Origin: Pseudomonadales bacterium
Lineage (GTDB): Bacteria; Pseudomonadota; Gammaproteobacteria; Pseudomonadales; Azotimanducaceae
Reading direction: 5' to 3'
DNA: 49,255 nucleotides
NCBI GenBank assembly: GCA_022825925.1
Contig: JAJDVW010000041.1
Location: forward strand, 1-49,255
The position numbers were made by a program, and so were the translations under genes. Numbering within the stretch: the first letter of the stretch is position 1; each line of letters begins with the position of its first letter. A model generated the notes under the pieces. The model saw only the letters and a list, made by a program, of their open reading frames with translations, was not told the origin of the DNA and made no database searches. Of this stretch, positions 33,805-43,568 are shown in pieces.

Positions 33805-35454
33805 ATGACGACCGTCCCTCAGATCGGCGAAATCCCCGGTTCCCTCACCCGAGACGCGTTCTGGGAGTTGCTCGGGCACGTGGAGCACGCCCAGCTCGAC
33901 TTCAAGCGGGGCGTTGCGACCGATGTCCGCGACACGATCGCCGCGATGGCGATGACGGAGGGCGGCTTGATCGTCCACGGCGTGGACGACCAGCGGCGCA
34001 TCGTCGGCTGCCCGCTATCCCAGAACACGCAGGACCGGATCACGCGCATCGCCATGGAGTGCGGCGTGGATGTCCAGGTTCGCCAGGTGACCGTCGCGGA
34101 CGTGGCCCTCACCATCACCGCGGTTCCCGCCGTCCGCAGCCGGATCGTGACAACCCCGGACGGGCGGTTGCTGCGGCGTGTCGGGGGCGACTCTCAGCCG
34201 CTACGGGGCGACGCCATGGCCCGCTTCGTCCGCGAACGGGAGCAGCGCTCCGCGGAAGACCAACCCGTCGTGAGTGTCGTGGCGTTCGACCCGTCCGCAT
34301 TCTCGGTGGCAGCGATCAACGAAGCGCTTCTAGCTGACGGTCGTCCGGCGATCGACGCCGGGCGCGTACCGCGTGCCCTCGAGGACCTTCGCGTCGCAAT
34401 CCCCGCGTCGCCGCCCCTGGATCTGCGCGTCCTTCGCGCCGCGGTCGTGCTGTTCGCGAATGATCCCCGTGACGTGCTCCGGGGCGCCGCCGTCCAGCTT
34501 GTCCGGCGTTCCGGCACGGGGCCTCGGAGCGGGCCCTCGATCGAGCGAGCCGAGTGCGCCGGCCCCCTGGCAGAGACCGTCGCGTGCTCCATGGACTTCA
34601 TCTCCCGGCACGGCGGCGGGTTGGAGGTCGTGACAGGGAGCCGCAGGGAAGCTCTGCCGGCTTATCCGCCGACGGTGGTCAGGGAAGCCGTGGTCAACGC
34701 TCTTGCGCATCGGGATTACGCATTGGCCGGTGCGACCGTGGACGTCACGGTGTGGGACGACCGGGTCGAGGTCAGGAGCCCGGGCGGTCTGCCCGGACAC
34801 ATCACGGTCGACAACATGCGCGGGGAACACTACAGCCGGAATCCGCGGATCATGCGGGTGCTGAAGACGCTCGGCTACGTGGAGGAGTACGGTGAGGGGG
34901 TTGATCGGATGTTCCGCGAGATGGAGGCCCGACTCATGGAACCGCCGATCTTCGAAGCGACCGCCGCTTCCGTGACGGTGACGCTGCGCAACAGCGTGCT
35001 GGTCGACGTCGACGACCAGGTCTGGCTCAGCCAGATCGGCGTTGACGGGCTCGGGCGTAACGAGGCCCGCGTGCTGGTCGCGGCCCGTCGCCGGGGCGCC
35101 GTCACGCCGCGGTCATTGCGCGCGTGGATTCCGGAGACGGAGGTCGATGCGATGCTGGCACGAATGGTCTCGAAAGGACTGTTGCGCCGCGTTGGCGTTC
35201 GTGGCGGCTCGCGTTACGTACTTTCGGACACGACCATCGCCCGGGCGGGGGCGGGACCGCCCGACGACCGGCAGGTCCACCGGCAGGCGCTGCTCGACGA
35301 AATCCGTCACCGGGGCAGCCTGTCGTCCCCGGAGGGCGCGATGCTTATCGACCGGGACGCCGCCTACGCCCGTGCCCTGTTGAACGAGCTTGCCGAAGCG
35401 GGGTTGGTCCGGGCGGAGGGGCGGACGCGGGCGCGGCGCTACTATCCGGATTGA
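33805..35454 (+). CDS. AlbA_2 / HATPase_c_4 / winged-helix ATP-binding regulator
   Basis: The product is 549 residues from the ATG at 33805. Residues about 25-120 are an AlbA_2 (Schlafen-like) domain (HAQLDFKRGVA, GLIVHGVDD). Residues about 280-370 are a GHKL ATPase fold (VVREAVVNALAHRDY, RSPGGLPG, VEEYGEGVDRMF). Two C-terminal winged-helix-like segments follow (RNEARVLVAARRRG and RQALLDEIRHRGS). Such proteins (COG2865-like) are often annotated as transcriptional regulators or RecG-related, and their role is largely unknown. The gene stands alone, and two palindromes flank its promoter, so autorepression is likely. Confidence 0.88.
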   Translation: MTTVPQIGEIPGSLTRDAFWELLGHVEHAQLDFKRGVATDVRDTIAAMAMTEGGLIVHGVDDQRRIVGCPLSQNTQDRITRIAMECGVDVQVRQVTVADVALTITAVPAVRSRIVTTPDGRLLRRVGGDSQPLRGDAMARFVREREQRSAEDQPVVSVVAFDPSAFSVAAINEALLADGRPAIDAGRVPRALEDLRVAIPASPPLDLRVLRAAVVLFANDPRDVLRGAAVQLVRRSGTGPRSGPSIERAECAGPLAETVACSMDFISRHGGGLEVVTGSRREALPAYPPTVVREAVVNALAHRDYALAGATVDVTVWDDRVEVRSPGGLPGHITVDNMRGEHYSRNPRIMRVLKTLGYVEEYGEGVDRMFREMEARLMEPPIFEATAASVTVTLRNSVLVDVDDQVWLSQIGVDGLGRNEARVLVAARRRGAVTPRSLRAWIPETEVDAMLARMVSKGLLRRVGVRGGSRYVLSDTTIARAGAGPPDDRQVHRQALLDEIRHRGSLSSPEGAMLIDRDAAYARALLNELAEAGLVRAEGRTRARRYYPD

Positions 35455-35550
35455 CAAGCACGGGCAGGCCCCGCTCACCACAACACGGAATGTTGCAGGG
35501 CGGTGGCAACATTGGTCCAATCCCCGGCGAAACAACCTGGAGCGTTCATC

Positions 35551-37281
35551 GTGGCTGCCCCGACTCACCACCCGTTCGGCAATCGCCGGACCTTCCTCAA
35601 GTCCGTGATGGCCGGCGCCGCCGCCGGCGCCTTCGCACCGCCCTTCGCACCGAAAGGCCACCTGGCCTTCGCCGACCAGGTAGCGCTCCTCTCCGACGAG
35701 GAGCGGCGGCGCCTGCTGGAGCTCGCCCACTTCGGCCGCAAGGCGCCCGCCTCCGGCAAGCAGGGCATGGTCATCTGCTCCCACCCGCTGGCGACCCGCG
35801 CCGGCGTGGACGTGCTGAAGGCCGGCGGCAACGCGGCGGACGCGGCGCTCGCGACGTCCATCTGCCAGACCGTCGTCGAACCGCACATGACGGGCATCAC
35901 GGGCGTGCTCTCGATGCTGTACTTCGATGCGGCGACCGGCGAAACGACTTACGTGAACGGCAGCGCGGCACGCCCCGAGGCGGCGCTCGACGGGTTCTCC
36001 CCGGCCGACCTCGCCACGGGCCGCGGGGTTGCCGTGCCTGGTTTCTGGGCCGGCTTCGAGGCGGCGCATGCGCGCCATGGACAAGCCTCGCGGGAGACCG
36101 TCATGGAAGCGGCGATCGGCTACGCCCGGGACGGCTTCGAGATCCATCCCTTCCTCTGGGGCGAGATCTTCGTCGAGTACGGCAAGATCGGTCGTACCCC
36201 CCAGGGCCGCGAGATCTTCTCCCGCAACGACACCCTGCCGCGGCCGGGCGACCTGCTGGTGCAGGAGCGCGCCGCCGACACGCTGACGGCGCTGCTGGAG
36301 GGCGGCAACGACTACTTCTACCGGGGCGCCTTCGCCCAGGAACTCGTGGATGTGGTGCAGGCCGCCGGCGGCGTCCTCACCCTTGAGGACATGGAACGGT
36401 ACGAGGCCCGCTGGCAGCCCGCGGCCGAGGGCAACTATCGCGGCTACAGGGTACTCGGCTCGCCGCCGCCGGACCACGGCGGCTCGCACCTGATCGAGAT
36501 CCTCAACATGGTGGAACTGCTGGACCTGCAGAAGCTGGGTCCGCCGACGGAGTCCGCCGAGACGCTGTTCCACATGGTGCGCATCGCCAACCAGGTCTAT
36601 CTGGACGGGTTCAAGCAGCACGACCCGGCGACCCACGAACTGCCGCTGGAGCTGATCCTCAGCAAGGACTACGCGCGCATGCGGTTCGACCTGATGCAGA
36701 TGGACAGCAAGGTCGACGCCGGCCCCGCGGCGCCGCCCGCGGGCAGCAACCACGTGACGGCGGTGGACGCGAAGGGCAACGTCGCGACCATCCTGCACTC
36801 CTGCATGTCGCTGCCGTGGTCGAACGGGCTCTTCGCGGGCGGTGTGACGGTCGTGGCGGCAGGCGCCCACTACATGCGCGTGATGCCGGGTCCCGGCGAC
36901 CGCATCTCGGCGTACGTGTGCCCGAACATCGTCTTCGACGGCGAGCGGCCGATACTGGCGTCGGGTTCGCCGAGCGTGAGCCTGTTGCAGAATATCCTGC
37001 AGAACACGACGAACATCCTCGACTTCGGCATCCCGATCGCGGAGTCGGTCAACCGGCCGCGTTTCGGAGGCGGGTCCTACACCAGCCCGGGCAAGCTGCT
37101 GGTGGAAGTCGATCTCGACGAGAACGTGCGCAAGGCCGCCGCAAAGCGCGGCATCGCCTGGGACGTGGTCAACCCGTGGAACTGGCACCACGGCTCGTTC
37201 GAGGGCATCTTCCTGGACGCCGACGGCACGGCCCACGCCTGCGGCGACCCGCGCCGGAACGCCATGGCATTGGCGGTCTGA
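35551..37281 (+). CDS. Gamma-glutamyltransferase-like Ntn hydrolase, Tat-exported
   Basis: The product is 576 residues from the GTG at 35551, with TGGAG upstream; an in-frame GTG at 35503 is the alternative. A twin-arginine signal (GNRRTFLKSVMAG) indicates folded export. Family landmarks are AGVDVLKAGGNAADAALA, then GITGVLSMLYFD, and near the C-terminus ASGSPSVSLLQNILQN. At the autocleavage site classical enzymes read T-T-H-x-S-V-V-D. Here it is SNHVTAVD, so the nucleophile would be Ser instead of Thr. Ser can serve in Ntn hydrolases, so activity is possible. The substrate is likely a gamma-glutamyl or related amide in the periplasm. Confidence 0.88.
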   Translation: MAAPTHHPFGNRRTFLKSVMAGAAAGAFAPPFAPKGHLAFADQVALLSDEERRRLLELAHFGRKAPASGKQGMVICSHPLATRAGVDVLKAGGNAADAALATSICQTVVEPHMTGITGVLSMLYFDAATGETTYVNGSAARPEAALDGFSPADLATGRGVAVPGFWAGFEAAHARHGQASRETVMEAAIGYARDGFEIHPFLWGEIFVEYGKIGRTPQGREIFSRNDTLPRPGDLLVQERAADTLTALLEGGNDYFYRGAFAQELVDVVQAAGGVLTLEDMERYEARWQPAAEGNYRGYRVLGSPPPDHGGSHLIEILNMVELLDLQKLGPPTESAETLFHMVRIANQVYLDGFKQHDPATHELPLELILSKDYARMRFDLMQMDSKVDAGPAAPPAGSNHVTAVDAKGNVATILHSCMSLPWSNGLFAGGVTVVAAGAHYMRVMPGPGDRISAYVCPNIVFDGERPILASGSPSVSLLQNILQNTTNILDFGIPIAESVNRPRFGGGSYTSPGKLLVEVDLDENVRKAAAKRGIAWDVVNPWNWHHGSFEGIFLDADGTAHACGDPRRNAMALAV

Positions 37282-37286
37282 CCGCC
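37272..37286. terminator. Short hairpin between convergent genes
   Basis: GGCGGT and ACCGCC pair around CTG. The stem includes the stop of the GGT-like gene and lies 5 bp from the end of the convergent TauD gene. It is short and has no T-tract, so the terminator role is tentative. Confidence 0.3.
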
Positions 37287-37290
37287 GAGA

Positions 37291-38667
37291 CTACCCGCTG
37301 CCGACCTCGAGGATCTCCGCAGGACTCGTGTAAGTGTCATTGAGGTTCTCCAGGAGCCATTCCCTGTCGTCCCGCCGCGGCAGCGTCAACGCCGGTTCGC
37401 CTTTCGTGGCGATGCGATAGTAGAGCCGCGCGTCTTCAAGGTCGGTGATGCCGATCTTGACGGGCGGCAGACAATGCAGCAACGCGTAGTCGTCCCAGAT
37501 GACCAGGTCCCCCTCCGCGTGCAGGTGGTTGTAGCGGAACCTTGCTTGGAGGCAGTGCGCCTCGAGCTCGTCCAGAAAGACCTTCGTCTCCGCCTTGCTC
37601 ATGCCCTCGATTCGCGGCGGGGGGATGTCTTGCAGGACGAACCTGCTGCCGTAGACCGGTGAGTAGATCATCCTGCGTCCGCTGCGAGGATTGGTGCGTA
37701 TCAGTGGGCAGTAGTAGCCCCTGCCTTCGACGTCGTCTCCCGGTCTCTCGTACTTCACCATCCTGATCTTCTCGAGCCGGTCCCGCTCCGCGCCTGGCAG
37801 GGCTTCGAACGCCGCAACGGTGTCGGCGAAGGCGGTCTCGGCGTTCAGCGGGAGATTCCGTTGCCGCAAGCGCACCAACCTCGCATCGGTCGTGTGGAAA
37901 TGCTCCATGCCTTCCGGCAGGTCGGGATGCCTGTAGAAGGTGTCGTAGTCGACTTCGGGATAGCTGCCGAGCCAGTTGCCGGAGGCCGAATCCCGCGCCG
38001 CGGGGTGCTTGTGGACCAGGAACATCGTGGTATTGCAGGCAATCCGCTCATGGTCCTGGTCCGTGTGCCACAGCACCTCGCAGCGCACCTTGTCGGAGAT
38101 GTCCTGCCTCGTGGGACTCCCGGTCCTCGGCCGCGGCGTCAGGACCCGAACCGAGCCTTCCGTGACCGGTTCGACGTTCGTGACCGTGTAGATCGCCGAG
38201 GACTCGGCCGGGATCGGCAGGTGCTCGAGCCGTTCGTCCTCCGAGCCGGCAATCTGGGCCAGGGCTTCGTTGACGGCATCGCGGACACCGTCGGTGACTC
38301 GCTTCGGAACGGGTTGTGGCGCACCGAAGTGATTCGCGAAACGCTCGAAGTGCGCCAGTGAGACGCGCCCGAGATCCTGACCGGAGAAGACGACGATCGA
38401 GTGCATGCTCAGGGCGTCGATCAGGTACGCCGCCTGCTCGGCACGCAGGCGCTGCGCGACATCCACCCCGTGGAAGCGGCGGCCTATTCCCGTCGGAGCG
38501 AGCGGACCTTCCATGGCGGCCTGCGGACCGAAGAGTTCCTTCAGACGCGCTTCGTTCAGGGGGTCCTCGTCGCGGGTGTAGGCACGGGAGAAGAGACCCT
38601 GCCGAGCACCGAAGACCTCCTCGGCCGTCGCCGCTGCGCGGACGGGGTTCGATGACGGCCCCGTCAT
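37291..38667 (-). CDS. TauD/TfdA-family Fe(II)/2-oxoglutarate dioxygenase
   Basis: The product is 458 residues. The iron triad is His201 and Asp203 (LWHTDQDH) and His398 (YALLHCLPP), and the 2-oxoglutarate-binding Arg is near 418 (LYYRIATKG). The N-terminal region of about 80 residues before VVFSGQDLG is longer than in TauD, more like gamma-butyrobetaine or clavaminate-synthase-type members. Its ATG overlaps the DUF305 gene stop by 4 bp, so it is the last gene of a six-gene operon. The substrate is unknown; an amino-acid-derived compound would fit the peptidase context. Confidence 0.88.
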   Translation of the reverse strand: MTGPSSNPVRAAATAEEVFGARQGLFSRAYTRDEDPLNEARLKELFGPQAAMEGPLAPTGIGRRFHGVDVAQRLRAEQAAYLIDALSMHSIVVFSGQDLGRVSLAHFERFANHFGAPQPVPKRVTDGVRDAVNEALAQIAGSEDERLEHLPIPAESSAIYTVTNVEPVTEGSVRVLTPRPRTGSPTRQDISDKVRCEVLWHTDQDHERIACNTTMFLVHKHPAARDSASGNWLGSYPEVDYDTFYRHPDLPEGMEHFHTTDARLVRLRQRNLPLNAETAFADTVAAFEALPGAERDRLEKIRMVKYERPGDDVEGRGYYCPLIRTNPRSGRRMIYSPVYGSRFVLQDIPPPRIEGMSKAETKVFLDELEAHCLQARFRYNHLHAEGDLVIWDDYALLHCLPPVKIGITDLEDARLYYRIATKGEPALTLPRRDDREWLLENLNDTYTSPAEILEVGSG

Positions 38668-41144
38668 GGATGGCGTAGCCGCCCGGCGATTCCGCGCAGC
38701 GTGTCCGCCAGCCCGGTTCGCCGTTTCGTTGCGATATCCCCGCCGGCAAGGGTTGCCTGCACCGCCGCCAACGCATCGAGCCGGTCGGCCAGCTCCAGGT
38801 CACCTGTACCGTCCTGCAGCGCGGCAGCCGCAAGGTCCAGCGCCGCATCCAGGTCCGCCCGGGACGCGTCCTCGAACCCATCGCTGCGAACCAGTTGGTC
38901 AAGATAGGCCCGGGCCACCACCGGTTCGGCCGGCCAGTCGAAGCTCCGTTGCCGCTGGGGATTGAACTCCCGGCCCTGGTCGGCGAGTACGGCCGCCGCA
39001 ATCTCGTTCCGGGAAAGGAAGTCGCTCGGCAGGAGCGACAGCACGTCGAGCCCGCGGACGATCTCGGTACCGTAGATCTTCCCGTCGTACCAGTACGCGG
39101 ACCAGTATCCGCCTAGCACCAGGTGTTCCTCGTCGACGGGGCCGCGGTCGAAGTAGGCGATCTCCACCGGCTTGGCCGAGTCCGTGAAGTCGATCACCGA
39201 GATGCCCCCCTGGTACCAGGCCTGGACAAAGATGTCGCGCCCCGGCACCGGCACCACGGAGCCGTTGTGCGCCACGCAGTTCTCCTGCTCGTTCTGCGGC
39301 GCCGGAATCTTGAAGTAGCTCCGGAACTCGAGCTTCCCGTCGACGATGTCGAAAATGGCGTTGGCGCCCCAGTCGAGCGGGTCGTAGGCGCGGCATCGCG
39401 GCATCATGCCGCCGCCCCACTCGTCGGTGAACAGCACCTTCGTGCCGTCGTTGTTGAAGGTCGCGGAATGCCAGTACGCGAAGCCCTTGTCGACCACCGC
39501 ATCCATACGGGTCGGGTTCAGCGGATCGGAGATGTCGAACAGGATGCCGTTACCCGCGCAGGCCCCGGCGGCGATGTTCCGCGCCGGGAACACGGTGATG
39601 TCGTGACACTGGTCGGTGGCGGGGGTCTCCTGGGTATGCTCACCGTGGTCGCCGCCACGCCAGAGACCGGCCAGCGTGCCGTGTTCGGGGTCGGCGAACA
39701 CCGCGGGGCTGTGCACGATGCGCGCCCTCGAAGGATCCTTGACCGGGACCTCGATGACATCGATGCGGAAGAGCGCCGTCCGGTAATCGCCCGGCGTCTC
39801 GTCGATGCAGCCCGCCAGTTCGTCCTCTTCGCGAACCGTGCGAACGCCCGAGTTGTAGACGATGATCTTCTCGTCGTCGGCGGCGACCACCGAATGGGTG
39901 TGCGAGCCGCGGCAGGTCTGGACGGCCCCCACCTGCACGGGCCGGCCGAGGTCGCCGATGTCGAAGATGCGGATACCCTGGAACCGGTCGCCGCTCACGT
40001 CTTCGGCAATGCCCTCGAGGCCGCAGTCGAGCCGTCCCCGCGTCTCCTCCACCGACATGATGAGCAGGTCGCCGACGACCGAGACATCGCCCTGGCCGCC
40101 CGGGCATACCACCGAACTGAGTTGTTGCACCGAACCGTCGTCGGCGAGCCGGTAGATGTTGAAGCCGTGGTAGCTGCCGGCAAACAGGACATCGTCCCGG
40201 AAGGCCATGTCGGTGTTGGAGAAACTGAGCAGCGGCGCCCGTTCCCAGTCTTCGTCTTCTTCCTCCTCCTCCGCCTCCTCCGCGTCCTCCGCTTCCTCCT
40301 CGTCGGCGCCGGCGGCGTCCTCAGACTCTTCGTCCGCGGGCTGCTCCGGCGGCAGGCTGGCGGGATTGTCCGGGTCGAAGAACCCGGGGGGCCTGGGCGT
40401 CGAAGCGAGAAGCGCCAGGTTCAGCGTCGCCTGCTCCGCGTCGTCGAACCCAGCCTTGAGCCCCGCGCGCGGGTCATCCGAGAGCGTGATGAGCACCGCG
40501 TGCATGCGCTCGATTTCCGCGGTCTGATCGTTGGTGACGTCCGTGGTGAACTCGAAGAGTACGGGGTCGTACGCCGCGCCCGGCCGTTCGTGCAGTTCCT
40601 CGACCATCGTCACCGCGCCTTCGTGATGCGTGATCATCAACTGCAGGAAGAGCCGGTCGAATGCCGTGCCCGTCGCGGCGGCGAGATCGGCCATCTGCTT
40701 CGGCGTGGCCATGCCGGCCATGCGATGGTCGGTGTGCATGGCGCCGTGGTCCGACGGATCCGGCACCGCCTCGCCGCGGTCGCGAAGCCATTGCTCCATG
40801 AACTCGATCTCGTCCCGCTGGGAGAGATTGATGCGGCCGGCCGCGTCGGCGAGTTCCGGCCGGTTCGTGCGGTCCGCCACCAGTGCAGCCATCTGCACGG
40901 CCTGGTGGTGGTGCGGAATCATGTCCTGCATGAAACGGACATCGTCGATCGAGTAACTGCTGACGGCGACGTCGATCGCCTGTTCGGCGGTCAGCTCCCG
41001 CGCCGGTTCCCCCGGCTTGCCCGGCTGCACGATGGGGGCCTGGTCCGCGGCGAGGGTTGCCGCCAGCAGCAGCATCGCGCCCGCCGCCGAGCAGCGCAGT
41101 TGCCGCAACTCCGGTTCGTGCAGAGGAAACCTCAACCCCGACAT
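38664..41144 (-). CDS. DUF305 - LVIVD beta-propeller fusion, exported
   Basis: The product is 826 residues with a signal-like N-terminus (MLLLAATLAADQ). Residues about 50-220 are a DUF305 ferritin-like domain, with FMQDMIPHHHQAVQMA near 71-86 and LQLMITHHEGAVTM. A linker of about 35 residues, almost all Glu/Asp/Ala, follows. The rest is an LVIVD-type beta-propeller (FAGSYHGFNIY, IRIFDIGDLGRPVQVG, ILFDISDPLNPTRMD, ISVIDFTDSAKPVEIAYFDRG). DUF305 proteins bind metal, often copper, and the propeller is a surface or periplasmic scaffold. The gene begins 2 bp after the S9 gene stop. I see no separate enzyme motif. Confidence 0.85.
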   Translation of the reverse strand: MSGLRFPLHEPELRQLRCSAAGAMLLLAATLAADQAPIVQPGKPGEPARELTAEQAIDVAVSSYSIDDVRFMQDMIPHHHQAVQMAALVADRTNRPELADAAGRINLSQRDEIEFMEQWLRDRGEAVPDPSDHGAMHTDHRMAGMATPKQMADLAAATGTAFDRLFLQLMITHHEGAVTMVEELHERPGAAYDPVLFEFTTDVTNDQTAEIERMHAVLITLSDDPRAGLKAGFDDAEQATLNLALLASTPRPPGFFDPDNPASLPPEQPADEESEDAAGADEEEAEDAEEAEEEEEDEDWERAPLLSFSNTDMAFRDDVLFAGSYHGFNIYRLADDGSVQQLSSVVCPGGQGDVSVVGDLLIMSVEETRGRLDCGLEGIAEDVSGDRFQGIRIFDIGDLGRPVQVGAVQTCRGSHTHSVVAADDEKIIVYNSGVRTVREEDELAGCIDETPGDYRTALFRIDVIEVPVKDPSRARIVHSPAVFADPEHGTLAGLWRGGDHGEHTQETPATDQCHDITVFPARNIAAGACAGNGILFDISDPLNPTRMDAVVDKGFAYWHSATFNNDGTKVLFTDEWGGGMMPRCRAYDPLDWGANAIFDIVDGKLEFRSYFKIPAPQNEQENCVAHNGSVVPVPGRDIFVQAWYQGGISVIDFTDSAKPVEIAYFDRGPVDEEHLVLGGYWSAYWYDGKIYGTEIVRGLDVLSLLPSDFLSRNEIAAAVLADQGREFNPQRQRSFDWPAEPVVARAYLDQLVRSDGFEDASRADLDAALDLAAAALQDGTGDLELADRLDALAAVQATLAGGDIATKRRTGLADTLRGIAGRLRHP

Positions 41145-41146
41145 CC

Positions 41147-43555
41147 TTACGGCCCTGCGGCCCCGGGCATCGGGCCTCCGAGACGCTCCTCAAAGAACCG
41201 CCGCTGCCGCTTGACGATGTAGGGATGCGTGGCGGCGCCGCCGTGGTTCGCGTCGGGTACGACGTAGGACGTGAAGTCCTTGTCCGCGTCGATCAGCGCA
41301 TCGAAGATGGCCATCGCGGCCCGGAACGGCACGTTCTCGTCGACCTCCCCGTACACCAGCATCAGGTCCGCCTCGAGGCGGTCGATGATGGCGATGTTGC
41401 TCGTCAGTTCGTGGACGTCGCGGTCGCTGCCCGGGACGCCGAAGAAGCGCTCCACCGAGATGCCGGACGTGACGGAGTGCAGGTATTCGTGGGGGCCGAC
41501 ATGGGAGACGACCACGTCGAAGAACCCGGGGAACAGCAGGGCGGCGCGCAGGGAGCCGTAGCCGCCGAACGATGCGCCCGTGATGCCGACCCGGCTCGTG
41601 TCCATGTAGGGCCGGTCGACCGCCACGTTCTCGATGGCGGCCTTGTGGTCCGCGGCGCCGAAAAGGTCCTCGGTGCCCGAGAACGCGTACCGGAAGTCCC
41701 GGTCGCGGCGCGTGGTGCCGCGGCCGTCCACGGCCACCACGACGAAACCCGCCTGGGCCGTCGCCTGTGCGTCGCGCGTCGTGATCGCCGCGAAGTTGTC
41801 GAGGAACGTGTGCGGCCCGGAGTCGATCTGCGGTCCGGGGTAGGTCTGGTCGACCACCGCGTACTTCCGGGAGGGATCGAAGTCGAGCGGCTTGAAGAGC
41901 GCCCCGTAGAGGTCCGTCTCCCCGTCCGCCGCCTTGACGACGAACCGTTCCGGGGGTTGCCAGCCCGTCGCGAGCAGGCGGGACGCATCGGCGCGCAGCA
42001 CCTCGGAGACGAGGTTGCCGTCGCGGTCCCGGATCACCATCGCCGGCGGCTGCTCGAGGGTGGAGAAGACATCGACGAAATAGTCGCCGGACGGTGAGAA
42101 CTTCGAGAGCGAGCCGAACCCGACGCTGACCGGCAGGGCGTAGCGGAAGAACTCGTGGGCGGCGTCCTCGGGCGTGAGCAGTTCGGCGTCGCCGCCGTCG
42201 AACGAGGCGCGGTAGAGGTGCGCGAAGTAGGGATTGCGTCCGTCTTCGCGCCCGCCCGCAGTGAAGTAGACCTCCCGCGCCCCCTCGTCGACGCGGATGA
42301 CGTCGAAGACCACGCCGCCGTCCGTGACCTGGTTCTTCAGTTCGCCGGTGCCCGCATCGTACAGGTAGAGCTGTCCGGCGCCCGAACGCTGGGAGTACCA
42401 GAGCGCCTCGGAACCGTCGGCGGTGACGTGGAAGTTGGGGGCGTGGTAGTCCCGTGCCGAGAACGCGTAGAAATGGGCTTCGCTCTCCTCCACGACCGTG
42501 CGCACGGCGCCGGTGTCGAGGTCCATGGCGGCGATGCCGTAGGTCTGGCCTCCGTGGTCCGCGGTGACGAAAAACAGTTCCTTGCTTGCGAGGGGTGCCC
42601 CCTCGCGCTCCCCGGCTGAGGGCTCTCCGTCCAGGTGCCACCACAGGACGTTCGCCCCGAAGTGCATGGGCGCGAAGTCCTGCAGGCGCGCCGGGTCGAT
42701 GTCGGCCCGCACGGTGCGGCCGGTCTCCGTGTCGATGACGGTGATCTCCCTCGGCGGCGCCGTCTTCTCGGCCGCCACCAGCACCCGGTCCAGGTGGACC
42801 GCGGTGAAGGGCAGGTCGGGGGGCAGGTGCTCCTTGATGTAGGAGCGCTTCGGCACGGCGCGCAGGTCCACGCGCATGGCGGCCACGTAGCGGCTGTCGG
42901 GAGACCAGTTCACCGAGACGATCGGCGCCGGTTCGCCGGACCGGCGGCGTTGGATCCGGTTCAGTTCGAAACCGAGGTGTCCGTAGGCGAAACCGTCCTC
43001 GCCATCGGTGGTGAGCTGGGTCTCCTCACCCGAATCCAGGTCCCGGACCCAGAGGTTGGCGGCGCGGACGAAGGCGGTGCGCGTACCGTCAGGAGAAGGG
43101 CGCTCGGCGGGCGACGCCGGCGGCGATTCGTCCTTCGCGCACTCGGCGGCATCCGCGGAGCAGGCGAACACGCCGCTCGCCGTGGTGACGACCAGGCCGT
43201 CGCCGTCCAGGCCGAGCGAGACGATCGGCAGGCTGTCCGCATCGGCCTCCGCGAGTCCGGCGTCGGCAAGCGCCGCTGCGAGACGGGCGTGATCGAATGC
43301 AGGCTCTTTCTCGCCCGACGCAGCATCCACCACCACGAAACGGGCGCCGTCGCCGGTCTCCTGCCTCATCCAGAACCGGTCTTCACCGCCGATCCAGTGG
43401 GCCTCCGGACGCAGGTTCTTCACGAGCGCCATCAGCGCCGCGGACTCGAATTCGGCGGGGTCCTGCCGCGCGTCGTCGCTGTCCGCCGCGCAGGCACCGG
43501 CCGCCCACCAGAAGGCAAGCGCCGAGACGGCGACGGATCGTGTGTGAGGTTTCAT
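41147..43555 (-). CDS. S9 family peptidase, exported (third paralogue)
   Basis: The product is 802 residues from the ATG at 43555. The signal region ends ALAFWWAAGACAADS, with a possible lipobox Cys at AAGAC. The DPP IV-type propeller is followed by the catalytic domain: Ser662 in GASFGG, Asp739 in EVDENVP, His771 in DANHGG. It is clearly related to the 4.1-6.5 kb peptidase; both contain WIGGEDRFW-like or WIGAGERFWY segments near the start. It sits 13 bp after the esterase gene and 2 bp before DUF305, within the operon. It probably cleaves dipeptides or short peptides in the periplasm. Confidence 0.93.
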   Translation of the reverse strand: MKPHTRSVAVSALAFWWAAGACAADSDDARQDPAEFESAALMALVKNLRPEAHWIGGEDRFWMRQETGDGARFVVVDAASGEKEPAFDHARLAAALADAGLAEADADSLPIVSLGLDGDGLVVTTASGVFACSADAAECAKDESPPASPAERPSPDGTRTAFVRAANLWVRDLDSGEETQLTTDGEDGFAYGHLGFELNRIQRRRSGEPAPIVSVNWSPDSRYVAAMRVDLRAVPKRSYIKEHLPPDLPFTAVHLDRVLVAAEKTAPPREITVIDTETGRTVRADIDPARLQDFAPMHFGANVLWWHLDGEPSAGEREGAPLASKELFFVTADHGGQTYGIAAMDLDTGAVRTVVEESEAHFYAFSARDYHAPNFHVTADGSEALWYSQRSGAGQLYLYDAGTGELKNQVTDGGVVFDVIRVDEGAREVYFTAGGREDGRNPYFAHLYRASFDGGDAELLTPEDAAHEFFRYALPVSVGFGSLSKFSPSGDYFVDVFSTLEQPPAMVIRDRDGNLVSEVLRADASRLLATGWQPPERFVVKAADGETDLYGALFKPLDFDPSRKYAVVDQTYPGPQIDSGPHTFLDNFAAITTRDAQATAQAGFVVVAVDGRGTTRRDRDFRYAFSGTEDLFGAADHKAAIENVAVDRPYMDTSRVGITGASFGGYGSLRAALLFPGFFDVVVSHVGPHEYLHSVTSGISVERFFGVPGSDRDVHELTSNIAIIDRLEADLMLVYGEVDENVPFRAAMAIFDALIDADKDFTSYVVPDANHGGAATHPYIVKRQRRFFEERLGGPMPGAAGP

Positions 43556-43568
43556 CGTGCTTCGTCCA

